This document shows positions 54,643 through 64,000 of a stretch of DNA of 64,000 nucleotides, piece by piece; positions within the stretch are counted from its first letter, which is position 1; each line of letters begins with the position of its first letter. The position numbers were made by a program, and so were the translations under genes. Origin of the DNA: Dugong dugon (taxonomy: Eukaryota > Chordata > Mammalia > Sirenia > Dugongidae); assembly GCA_030035585.1 (NCBI GenBank), contig CM057463.1:136494736-136558735 (forward strand). Reading direction: 5' to 3'. The notes beneath the pieces were generated by a model that was not told the origin of the DNA, made no database searches, and was given only the letters and a program-made list of their open reading frames with translations.

Positions 54643-54710
54643 AGTGCTACTCTGTCCTATAGGGTCACTATGAGCGGGAATTGACTCAACAATAACGGGT
54701 TTGATTTGGT
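54643..54710 (+). mobile_element. 68-bp truncated SINE with perfect target duplication
   Basis: Only the last 68 bases of an AfroSINE-type element are present (AGTGCTACTCTGTCCTATAG to GGTTTGATTTGGT). TTATAGTTTTGC is repeated exactly at 54,631-54,642 and 54,711-54,722. Confidence 0.92.
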
Positions 54711-55198
54711 TTATAGTTTTGCCTTTTTCAGTGTGTCATGTAGTTGGAAATATACAGTATGTAGCTTTCTCAGACTGGGTTCTTTCATTTAAAAATATGC
54801 TTTATGGTTCTTCCATACCTTTTTGTAACTTAATGGCTCATTTGTTTTTATCACTGAATAATACTCAATTGTATGGATGTACCACAGTTTATGTATCCAC
54901 TCAGCTACTGAAGGACATCTTGGTGGCTTCTAATTTTTAGTAATTATGAATAAAGCCTCTATAAACATTTGTGCAGGTTTTTAGGTAGGCAAACTTTTTT
55001 TACTAGTTTGGGCAAATACCTAGGGGTCTGATTGCTAGATCATACAGTAAGACTATGTCTAGTTTTATAAGATACTGTTAAACTGTGTCCAAAGTGGTTG
55101 TAGCATTTTCTATTTCTACCAGGAATAAATGAGAGTTGGTTGTTCCATACCCTCATTGGCAATTAGTGTTGTCAGTATTTTGGATTTCAGCCATGTTA

Positions 55199-55315
55199 GG
55201 GTGGAGCAAATTGTTAACTCACTTGGCTGCTTACTGACAGGATGGAGGTTTGAGTCCACACAGAGTCCCCATGGAAGAAAGGTGGTGATTTACTTTTGAA
55301 AACGTAGCCATTGAA
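55199..55315 (+). mobile_element. AfroSINE-type SINE, second body type (plus), left half
   Basis: The head (AGCAAATTGTTAACTCACTT, GATGGAGGTTTGAGTCCAC) and body up to GTAGCCATTGAA are here. The remainder is at 63,408-63,483, beyond L1 copy C. It lies in the ancient L1M. Confidence 0.85.
55305..55315 (+). repeat. Target-site duplication of L1 copy C, 5' side
   Basis: TAGCCATTGAA here matches TAGCCAATGAA at 63,408-63,418 except at one base. Confidence 0.9.
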
Positions 55316-55324
55316 GAGTTCCAG

Positions 55325-55335
55325 CAAAATGGCGC
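55325..55335 (+). promoter_or_regulatory. YY1-like site at L1 5' end
   Basis: CAAAATGGCGC lies 10 bases inside the L1, equivalent to GCAAGATGGCGC in copy A. A YY1 role is inferred from human L1. Confidence 0.6.
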
Positions 55336-55619
55336 TCTAGGCAGAAGCACCACGCCGTCCCTCCATAGCAAAGATCCAAAAAACTAAGGCGAACAGAGAA
55401 TACAAAAATCCTGAAACCCTAAAACATCAAATGAAGAGATAAATAACTCAGCCAAGCACCAAATGGAGTGAGAAAATGGACAGAGAATGGAGAGCGAGGA
55501 GAGTTTCATGCACAGGTTCCCTACCAGCTAACGCAGCACGGATCTGCCACCTTGGACTCCTATAGTAGACCAGCAAACGAGGGTAAGAGAAAGCAGCCTC
55601 ATGGAGCTTCCAGTGGGAG

Positions 55620-55925
55620 ACAAAACAACAAGGAATTGGTGATATATGCTTTCCCACCCCCCACCCTTCTTCACCCCAACTCAGCCTCCTCTGTTTCCCA
55701 CAGCCACAGTCTCTAGACCGGGAAACAGAGGCTGCTTGGTTTCCACACACCTGAACGGGTGTCTCTCTGAGTGCCATTTGTTGGCTGCTGGTGTTGCTTT
55801 TTTCCACTTCTTTTTATTTCTTCCTTGCCTCTCCCCACCTCCCCCTCCTTTCACTCGAGTACCTTGCTCCGTGCGCCATCTTTGCTTCTTCCTGAGTGGC
55901 TGCGGAACTCCATTCAAGTGTGGAG
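55620..55925 (+). repeat. Single 5' UTR monomer of L1 copy C
   Basis: The box GCCATTTGTTGGCTGCTGGT occurs once (about 55,773-55,792) and GCGCCATCTTTGCTTC once (about 55,878), against two or three boxes in copies B and A. Confidence 0.75.
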
Positions 55926-56941
55926 CTGCTTCCTGGTTTGGGCTGCCGTGCTGGTGGGATCCCGGGGCTTTTGTTTGTTTGTTTGTTTTGAATTGTTTGT
56001 TTGTTTTCTTTTCCTTTTCTTGAGTTGGGAGCCCTTTCTTACCAGGCTGAGATGCGTGGCAGGGAGACTCCTCTTTGGCTTCCACAGACGTGCAGAGGGA
56101 TCCCTGAGGACATTTCTTTTTACATTGGTTTCCTTTTTTTTTCCTGTTTCTTTGGGGACATTTCTTTCTTTCTTTTTTTTTTTTTTTTTAATTTGCTTTG
56201 TTTTCTTTTTCCCTTTTTGTCTTTCTTCATTGCTAAGTTTCTTGTCTCTCTATATCTTCCTTATCTTTCTATTCCCTGAATGCCTGGCATTGTATACATC
56301 TATGCCTTCTAGCCAGTCTGTACTGCAACACTTGACAGCGACTTCCCAAGTCCTCATAGCTGCACCAGTGGGATCCCTGGGAACTTTGCAGTTCTTTAAC
56401 CTTTCTGATCCTTATTTATTTATTCTTTTTTTTTCTTCCTCCTCCCCTTTCTGTTTTTCTCCATTTCAAAGTCTCTCATCTCTCCACTCCAACAGCAAGC
56501 TCCCCTAGCATTATTTTTTGTTTGTTTGTATGTTTTTGGCTCCTGTTCCTTTCTCCTCTCTCCCGTATCCATCTTAGCTACACATATGACAATCACCCCG
56601 CTGCATCCTGCCTACCAACACTGAGGGCTTGACATCACACCACCAAGCAGCACAGGCATGGCCTACTGGATTCTGCCCTGCACTGATTACCGACCTGCTC
56701 TGGTGGCTGTACTAAGTGCCACAAACAACCCATCCCAGTAACTCTCCTTCAGCTAGACCTGCCCTGCCGTACCATATCTGAGTGACTGACACTGCCAGTT
56801 GAAGAAGAAGGCAAAAAGTATTGTGCCCCCAGAAGAGCAAAGAACAAACAACACACAGTCTGCCTGCTCATAGTCAATTTTTTTTTAAAAGGGAAGAAAC
56901 AAACAAATCTACAATCAATAAACAAGAAAAATAACTACTGA

Positions 56942-58051
56942 ATGCCTCTAAGACAGCAGAAAATAACAAAACATTTACAAAAACAGGACAGGATGGTTCC
57001 AGTAGACATCCAAAATAGAACACCAGATGGCCCTCCTCTGGGAGAAAATGCACTACAACTACCTGATAGGGAATTCAAATCTCTAATACTCAGAATTCTC
57101 CAAGAACTGAGGCAAAAAGCTGACAAACATGAGGAAAAAATAGACAAATACATAGAAAATATGGACAAAAATTTCAAAGAATTCAGGAAAATATTGCAAG
57201 AACAAAATTCCAAAATACATTCACAACTAGAAATTACACAAAGATAACAGTTAGAAATCCAAAAGATAAACAACAAGATTTCAGAAATGGACGATGTCAT
57301 AGAATGGCTAAGAAGCATATTTGAAATGGTGGAAGACAGGATGAGTGGAATTGAAGACAAAGACTTCGATGAAAATCTGTTTCAGCAAAACTCAGAAAAA
57401 AGAACAAAGAAAAATGAAGAGACCCTGAGAGTTATGTGGGACACAATCAAAAGAAAAAATCTTCAACTGATTGGAATTCCAGAACAGGAGACGAAAACAG
57501 AAAACACAGAGAGGATCATTGAGGAACTGCTGACAGAAAACATCCCCAATATCATGAAAGATGAAAAGCTGGCCATCCAAGAAGCTCAACGAACCCCATA
57601 TAGAAGAGACCCCAAAAGAAAATCACCAAGGCATATCATATTCACACTCGCCAAAACCAAAGACAAACAAAGAATCCAGAAAGCAGCTCGTGAAAAACTA
57701 GAAGTCACATACAGAGGAGAAACAATAAGACTAAGCTCATATTATTCGGCAGAAACAATGCAGGCAAGAAGGCAATGGGATGGCATATATAAAATCTTGA
57801 AAGAAAAAAATTGCCAGCCAAGAACAATATATCCTGAAAAACTCTCATTCAAATTTGATGGTGAAATTAGGTCATTTCCAGATAAACAGAAATGAAGGGA
57901 ATACATAAAAGTCAAACCAAACTTACAAAAATTATTAAAGCGAGTTCTTCAGTCTGTGGATAAACAGCTTCAGCTCACAGGCAGAACCATGGACGCAGGA
58001 TCGTACAAGCCAGATACCAATCTAGGAAATGAACTCTCGAGGACTATCTAA
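56942..58051 (+). pseudogene. L1 ORF1p, two in-frame stops
   Basis: The ATG at 56,942 starts MPLRQQKITKHLQKQDRMVP. A TAA at 57,245-57,247 replaces a Gln codon present in copies A and B. The frame continues through the coiled coil, the RRM (LQLIGIPEQETKTENTERII) and the C-terminal domain (IYPEKLSFKFDGEIRSFPDK) to a second stop, TGA, at 57,893-57,895. In-frame text then runs to a TAA at 58,049-58,051, giving about 369 codons, slightly longer than copy B because B stops at the RT codon pair before this extension. ORF1p binds L1 RNA as a trimer. Confidence 0.93.
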
Positions 58052-58411
58052 AACCAAAAGAAATAAAACGGGGTATCAGAGGAGTTAATCAGTAAATTAC
58101 AACATCAAAACAATAAAAGAGGGACTAAACGGCATAGGTATAGAACCTTCTAATGGAGAGGAAGGCAAGGCGATACCATGTAATGATAGACTGCTTCAAA
58201 CTTAGAAAGATAAGGGTAAAATTCATGGTAACCACAGAGAAAGTTTACAAAACAACTCATTAAAAAAAAGAGGAAAAACCTAAAGTCTCAGCAAAAACAA
58301 AACCTACAAAAACAAAAGAAATGAATAAAAATTCCAAAAACAAAGTACCTCAGCACAAGAGAATAAGAAGAACAAAGAAAATGTCAGCACCACCAAAAAA
58401 AGCACTAGAAA

Positions 58412-61400
58412 ATGACAGCAACAAACCCATATCTATCAATAATTGCACTGAATGCAAATGAACTCAATGCACCCATAAAGAGACGGAGAGTGACAAAATA
58501 GATAAGAAAACAGGATCCATCAATATGCTGTCTACAAGAGACACACCGTAGAAACAAAGATGTGAAATTATTAAAAGTCAAAGGCTGGAAAAAAATACAT
58601 CAAGCTAACAACTACCAAAAAGGAGCAGGAGTGGCAATTCCAATCTCTGATAAAATAGACTTTAAAACAAAATCTACCATAAAAGAAAAAGAAGGACACT
58701 TTATAATGATTAAGGGGATGATCCATCATGAAGACATAACCATACTAAACATCTACGCGCCCAATGACAGGGCTCCAAAATACATAAAACAAACTCTAAC
58801 AACACTGAAAAGAGAAATTGACAGTTCCACAATAATAGTAGGAGACTTCAACACACCACTGTCAGTAAAGGACAGAACAACTAAAAAGAAACTCATCAAA
58901 GATACAGAAGACCTAAAGGGCACAATCTGCCAACTTGACCTCATAACATATATAGAACACTCCATCCAACCACTGCAAAGTACACATTCTTTTACAGTGC
59001 ACATGGAACATTCTCCAGAATAGACCACATCTTAGTCCATGGAGCAATCCTCAAAAAGATCCAAAACATTAAGATAATGCAAAGTATCTTCGCTGACCAC
59101 AACTCCGTCAAGGTAGAAATTAACAATAAAAGAGCAAGGAAAAAAAATCAACTACATGGAAACCGAATAATACCCTGCTTACACTTTAGTGAATAATAGC
59201 AGAAATCAGGGATGGAATCAAAAAATTCCTAGAATCAAACAAGGATGAAAACACATCATACGAAAACCTTTGGGACACAGCAAAGGCAGTCCTCAGAGGA
59301 CAACTTATAGCAATAGATGCACATATCAAAAAAGAAGAAAGGGACAAAATCAAAACATTAACTACAGAACTCAAACAAATAGAAAGAGAACAGCAAAAAA
59401 AAAAAAAAAAAAAAAAGCCCACAACCATCGGAGGAAAGGAAATAGTAAAGATCAGAGCAGAAGTAAATGAAATAGAGAACAGAAAAACAATAGAAAAAAT
59501 CAACAAAACCTAAAGTAGGTTCTTGGAAAGAATCAACAAAATTGACAAACCACTGGCCAGACTGACAAAAGAAAAACAGGAGAGGATGCAAATAAACCAA
59601 ATAAAAAATGAAATGGGGGACATTACAACAGAACCAACTGAAATAAAAAGGATTATAACAGAATATTATGAAAAAACTATACTCCAACAAATTTGAAAAC
59701 CTAGAGGAAATGGACAAATTTCTAGAAACACAACAAACTACAACAAAGTGATGTTGAAAATCTGAACAGACCCATAAGAAGAAAAGAGGTTGAAAAGGTA
59801 ATAAAAAGACTCCCAACCAAAAAAGCCCTGGCCCAGATGGCTTCACTGGAGAATTCTACAAAACATTTACAGAAGAGCTTGTACCAGTACTACTCAAGCT
59901 ATTTCAGAGCATATAAGAGGAAGCAACACTTCCAAATTCCTTCTATGAAGGCAGCATAATGCTGATACCAAAACCAGAGTAAGATGTCACAAAAAAAGAA
60001 AATTACAGACCAATATCTCTCATGAATATAGATGCAAAAATTCTCAACAAAATTCCAGCCAATAGTATTCAGCATCATATCAAAATAATAATACACCACA
60101 ACCAAGTAGGATTCATACTAGCTATGCAAGGATGGTTCAACATTAGAAAATCAATCAACATAATCCACCACATAAATCAAAGGAAAGAAAAGAATAACTT
60201 GATCATCTCAATTGACGAAGAAAAAGCATTTGACAAAGTCCAACACCCATTCCTGATAAAAACTCTCAATAAAATAGGTATAGAAGGGAAATTTCTCAGC
60301 ATAATAAAGGACATCTATACAAAACCAACAGCCAACATCATTCTTAATGGAGAGAGGCTGAAAACATTCCCCTTGAAAACAGGAACAAGACAAGGATGCC
60401 CTTTATTACCACTCCTATTTAACATTCTGCTGGAAGTTCTAGCTAGAGCAATAAGGCAAGAAAAAGAAATAAAAGGCATCCAAATTGGTAATGAAGAAGT
60501 TAAACTCTCCCTGTTTGCAGATGATATGACACTATACACAGAAAACCCTAAAGACTCCATGAAAAATCTACTGGAACTAATAGAAAGATTGAGCAGAGTA
60601 GCAGGATACAAGCTAAACATTCAAAAATCAATTGGATTCCTATACACCAATAAGGAGAATGATGAAAAGGAAATCAGGAAAACAATACCATTTTCAATAG
60701 CCCCTAAAAAGATAAAATACTTAGGAATAAATCTGACCAGGGATGTAAAAGACCTATACAAAGAAAACTACAAATCATTACTGCATGAAACCCAAAGGGA
60801 GCTACTTAAATGGAAAAACATACCATGCTCATGGATAGGCAGACTCAACATTGTGAAAATGGCAATTCTACCCTAAGCAATTTACAAGTACAATGCAATC
60901 CTGATCCAAATACCAACAACATTCTTCAAAGAGATGGAAAAACTAATCATTAACTTTATATGGAAAGGGAAGAAGCCCCAAATAAGTAAAGCACTACTGA
61001 AGAAGAAGAATAAAGTTGGAGGACTCACACTACCTGACTTTAGAACCTACTATACAGCTACAGTAGTCAAAACAGCCTGGTACTGGTACGACGACAGATA
61101 CATTGACCAATGGAACAATATTGAGAACCCAGATGTAAATCCATCCACCAATGGTCACCTGATCTTCGACAAGGGACCAAAGTTCATCAAATGGGGAAAA
61201 GACAGTCTTTTTAACAAATGGTGCTGGCAAAACTGGATATCCATCTGCAAAAAAATGAAACAGGACCCATACCTCATGCCATATACAAAAACTACTTCAA
61301 AATAGATCAAAGACTGGAATATAAATCATAAAACTATAATGATAATAGAATAAAATGTAGGACCAATACCTCAGGCCTTAATACATGGCATAAACAGGAT

Positions 61401-62240
61401 ACAAACCATAACCATCAATGCACAAAACCCAACAGATAAGCTAGATAACTGGGATCTTCTAAAAATCAAACACCTACGCTCTTCAAAAGACTTCACCAAA
61501 AGAGTAAAAAGAGATCCTACAGACTGGGAAAGAATTTTTGGACAGTACAAGTCAGACAAAGGTCTAATCTCCATAATCTACAAGAAAATCCAACACCTCT
61601 ACAACAAAAAGACAAATAATCCTAATAAAAAATGGGCAAAGGAAATGAACAGACACTTCACCAAAGAAGACATTCAAATGGCCACCAGACACATGAGGAA
61701 ATGCTCGCGATCACTAGCCATTAGAGAATTGCAAATTAAAACCACAGTGAGATACCGTCTTACTCCGGCATTACTGGCACGAATCAAAAACAGTAGAAAT
61801 AACAAATCTTGGAGGGGTTGCAGGGAGATCGGAACACTTATGCACCACTAGTGAGAATGCAAAATGATACAACGTATTTGGAAAATGGTATGGCGCTTCC
61901 TCAGAAAGATAGAAATAGACATTCCATTCGATCCAGCAATCCCACTCCTAGGAATATATCCTAGAGAAATAAGAGTCGTCATCGAATAGATGTATGCACA
62001 CCTATGTTCATGGCAGCATTGTTCACAATAGCAGAACGATGGAAACAACCTAGATGCCCATCAGCAGATGAATGGATAAATAAACTATAGTACATACACA
62101 CAATGGAGTAGTATGCAATGAGAAACAATAACAATGAATCTGTGAACCATCTCATAACATGGATGAAACTGGAGGACATTCTGCTGAGTGAAATAAGTCA
62201 ATCACAAAAGGCTAAATATTGTATGAGACCTCTATTGTAA
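58412..62240 (+). pseudogene. L1 ORF2p (endonuclease/reverse transcriptase), broken
   Basis: The start MTATNPYLSIIALNANELNA is followed by a stop within about 30 codons. Endonuclease-domain text includes CLQETH and VGDFNTPLSVKDR (58,838-58,876). The RT piece 60,022-60,876 is 284 codons: [33 protein letters not shown] and catalytic FADDM at 60,514-60,528 are intact. 60,934-61,305 continues downstream ([20 protein letters not shown]). The C-terminal part follows in the same frame after a further stop. The terminator TAA is at 62,238-62,240. An A run at about 59,395-59,416 marks one local expansion. Length matches the usual 1275 codons. Confidence 0.93.
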
Positions 62241-63407
62241 AAATCCATGAAGTTCACACACAAAATGTAACAATCTTTGTTGGTTACCAGCGATGGGAGG
62301 GGTGGAGGAAGGAATATTAAATAGACAATAGATAAGTGGTATCTTGGGTGAAGGGTGAGACAGTACAAAATACAGGGGAAACTAGCACAACCTGTACAAG
62401 GAAAGGTCATGGAAGCCCCATAGACACATCCAAACTCCCTGAGGGACTGAATTTCTGGGCAGAGGGTTGTGGGGACCATGGTCTTGGGGAACATCTAGCT
62501 CAAGTGGCATGACACAGCTTATAAAGACAATGCTCTACATTCTACCTGAGTGAGTAGTGTCTGGGGTCTTAAAACCCTGTGAGCAGCCACTGGTCTTATC
62601 CTTTCGGGAGCAAGGGAGAATGAAGAGAACAGGATACAAGGAAAAGATTAGTCAGAAGGACTAATTGTCCACAGCTACAAAGGTGTCCCCTGGAACAAGT
62701 CCAGTACAGCTAGATGGTGCCCGGCTATCACCACTGACTGCTCTGACTAGGATCACAACAGAGGGTTCTGGACAGAGCTGGAGAACAATGTAGAGCATAA
62801 TTCTAACCCACAAAAAAAAAAGACCAGATTTACTGGCCTAAAGGAGACTGGAGAAACCCTGAGGGTATGGCCCCCAGACACCCTTTTAGCTCAGTGGTGA
62901 AGTTATCTCTGAGGTTCACTTTTCAGCCTGGGAGTGGACAGCCCCGTAAATCCAAATGAGACTAACAAGGTACAGGAGTCCAGTGACAAGGGCCAGAAAG
63001 CAGAAGGGGATAAGAAATCTCATGATAGGGAACCCAAGGTTGAGTGAGGATATTGTTGATGTGTTGTGAGATTGTTAACCATCGTCATAGGGCAAAATTT
63101 GTAGTAACTGTTAAATGAGAAACTATTTTGTTAATGTACGCCTTCATCTTCAGTGAGAATAACAGCACAATTCAAAGAGCGTAGTCAATGTCACTGAACT
63201 GTGCATGTAGAAATTTTTGCAATGGTTTATCTTTGTCTATGTGTATTTTCACCGAAAAAAAAAGGTTGAGAAGTTAGGAGGTTGATATGTTGTGGGGTTG
63301 TTTACCGATGTCATAAAACAACATGTGTACTTCTGTTTCATGAGAAACTATTTGTTTTGTAAGTCTTCACCTGAATTACAATAAAAAATAAATTAATTAA
63401 AAAAAAA
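62241..63407 (+). other. L1 copy C 3' UTR with internal duplication
   Basis: Blocks at about 63,040-63,150 and 63,265-63,390 share (A)AGGTTGAG, TTGTGAGATTGTTAACC-like text, GTCATA, TGAGAAACTATTTTGT and CTTCA in the same order. A segment like the L1M 3' UTR (AACTGTGCATGTAGAAATTT) lies between. An AATAAA occurs at the end (63,380 region). Confidence 0.78.
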
Positions 63408-63418
63408 TAGCCAATGAA
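63408..63418 (+). repeat. Target-site duplication of L1 copy C, 3' side
   Basis: TAGCCAATGAA, the match to 55,305-55,315 with one mismatch. Confidence 0.9.
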
Positions 63419-63483
63419 AACCCTATGGAGTACAGTTCTACTTCGACACACACAGATTTGCCATGAGTTATAGGTTACTTCAA
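63408..63483 (+). mobile_element. AfroSINE-type SINE, second body type (plus), right half
   Basis: TAGCCAATGAAAACCCTATG, GGAGTACAGTTCTACTTCG and TTTGCCATGAGTTATAGG continue the SINE cut at 55,315 after L1 copy C. The terminal bases are decayed. Confidence 0.83.
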
Positions 63484-64000
63484 GGTAGTCGTGCTGGTAA
63501 TAGTCTCTCGTTGTCTTTTCGTTTGCAATTCGCTATTGATAATGATGTTGAGCATCTTTTCATATACTTATTTACCATCTATGTATCTTCTTTAGTGAGG
63601 TGTCTCTTCAGGTTTTTTTCCCATTTTTGTTTGGGTTTGTTTACTTACTGTTGAGTGTTAAGAGTTCTTTATATATTTTGGATTAAAAAAAAGTTATCAT
63701 TGGGTCAATTCTGGCTTTAGTCTCTACAGAAGTAGAATGCCACACCTTTCTCCCAGAATATCTTTTTCCGTGGGTTCAAACTACTGACTTTTCAGTTACT
63801 AGCCAGGCATTTAACAACTGCATCACCAACAGAAGTCCGTTGGATAGAAGTCCTTTATCAGATATGTGCTTTGCAAACATTTTCTCCCAGTTTATGTCTT
63901 GTCTTTTCATTTTCTTAACAGTGTCTTTCACAGATCAGAAATTTTTAATTTTAATGAAGTCCAACTTATTTTTTTACTTTAGGAATTGTACTTTTGGTAT
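63484..64000 (-). mobile_element. Ancient L1M, ORF2 end (minus), right part
   Basis: It resumes the element broken at 55,198: TTCGTTTGCAATTCGCTATT, GATGTTGAGCATCTTTTCAT, TTATATATTTTGGAT, then after a SINE, AGAAGTCCTTTATCAGATAT and TTTCTCCCAGTTTATGTC. It runs off the window. Confidence 0.82.
63684..63835 (-). mobile_element. AfroSINE-type SINE, old (minus), inside L1M
   Basis: TCATTGGGTCAATTCTGGCT, GTGGGTTCAAACTACTGACT and AGCCAGGCATTTAACAACTG. TTGGAT on both sides is the probable target duplication. Its middle block is missing and it is strongly diverged. Confidence 0.82.

Larger units (their letters stand above)
54150..55198 (-). mobile_element. Ancient L1M, 3' UTR and ORF2 end (minus), left part
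   Basis: The plus strand shows the reversed 3' UTR (AATAATTTCACTGCTCTAAA, TATGGGTTTTGACAAATGC) and ORF2 end (GGATGTACCACAGTTTATG, AATTATGAATAAAGCCTCTA). It breaks at 55,198 in the text TTTTGGATTTCAGCCAT and continues at 63,484. Two SINE tail fragments lie inside. Confidence 0.82.
55316..56941 (+). promoter_or_regulatory. L1 copy C 5' UTR / promoter region
   Basis: It opens with AGTTCCAGCAAAATGGCGCT and contains a unique leader, one monomer (about 55,620-55,925), and pyrimidine-rich stretches (T and CT runs at 56,130-56,260 and 56,425-56,460). The long plus-strand frame 55,771-56,508 within it is an artefact of this Phe/Leu/Ser-coding pyrimidine tract. Confidence 0.78.
55316..63407 (+). mobile_element. 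LINE-1 copy C, full length (plus), about 8.09 kb
   Basis: The order is 5' UTR (55,316-56,941), ORF1 (56,942-58,051), spacer, ORF2 (58,412-62,240), 3' UTR and A-rich tail (62,241-63,407). A target duplication with one mismatch flanks it. It interrupts a SINE at a known point of the SINE consensus, which fixes both ends. Stops and frameshifts in both ORFs make it inactive. It aligns end to end with copy B but carries fewer 5' UTR monomers. Confidence 0.96.

Noticed and set aside
55771-56508. 245-codon plus-strand frame, the longest besides LINE ORF2 pieces
   Set aside because: It lies wholly within the pyrimidine-rich 5' UTR of L1 copy C, has Phe/Leu/Ser-biased content and no domain. Equivalent frames appear in the antisense of the other L1 5' UTRs.

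Overview
The window is mammalian nuclear DNA with no recognisable host gene. No exon series, RNA gene, conserved coding frame or CpG island other than LINE promoters could be supported. Almost everything readable is interspersed repeat. Three repeat sets point to an afrotherian mammal, most likely an elephant or close paenungulate (inference from remembered consensus, not a search): (i) about 25 copies or parts of a tRNA-derived SINE of the AfroSINE type, (ii) about a dozen copies of an RTE-clade LINE whose 3' end resembles the SINE 3' end, and (iii) an 8-kb LINE-1 lineage with a long, partly tandem-repeated 5' UTR.

Layout. 1-2188 is the 5' part of a minus-strand L1 (copy A) whose ORF1 is open to the window edge; it sits in an RTE fragment. 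2.2-11.1 kb is a patchwork of old L1M relics cut by RTE and SINE insertions. 11.1-18.2 kb is mostly AT-rich DNA with a MIR and a rearranged RTE. 18.2-32.7 kb holds two inverted copies of one LTR family, an orphan L1 5' leader, a 5'-inverted L1M, several RTE tails, MIR and L2. 32,784-41,139 is a full-length, decayed minus-strand L1 (copy B). 41.2-54.1 kb is old L1M, MIR, SINE and RTE material, including a tRNA-Gly-headed SINE cut by an RTE and again by a solo LTR. 54,150-64,000 is an ancient minus-strand L1M split by a SINE, itself split by a full-length plus-strand L1 (copy C, 55,316-63,407).

How the parts work together. L1 ORF1p (RNA chaperone) and ORF2p (endonuclease plus reverse transcriptase) drive target-primed reverse transcription. 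The RTE encodes its own endonuclease/reverse transcriptase, and the AfroSINE-type elements carry an RTE-like 3' end, so they are inferred to have been mobilised by it. Direct flanking repeats can be read at several insertions. The most interesting points are the variable number of internal 5' UTR monomers among the three L1 copies (3, 2 and 1), a duplicated 3' UTR module shared by copies B and C, short RTE derivatives that keep only the two ends of the element, and the nested insertions that give a relative age order.
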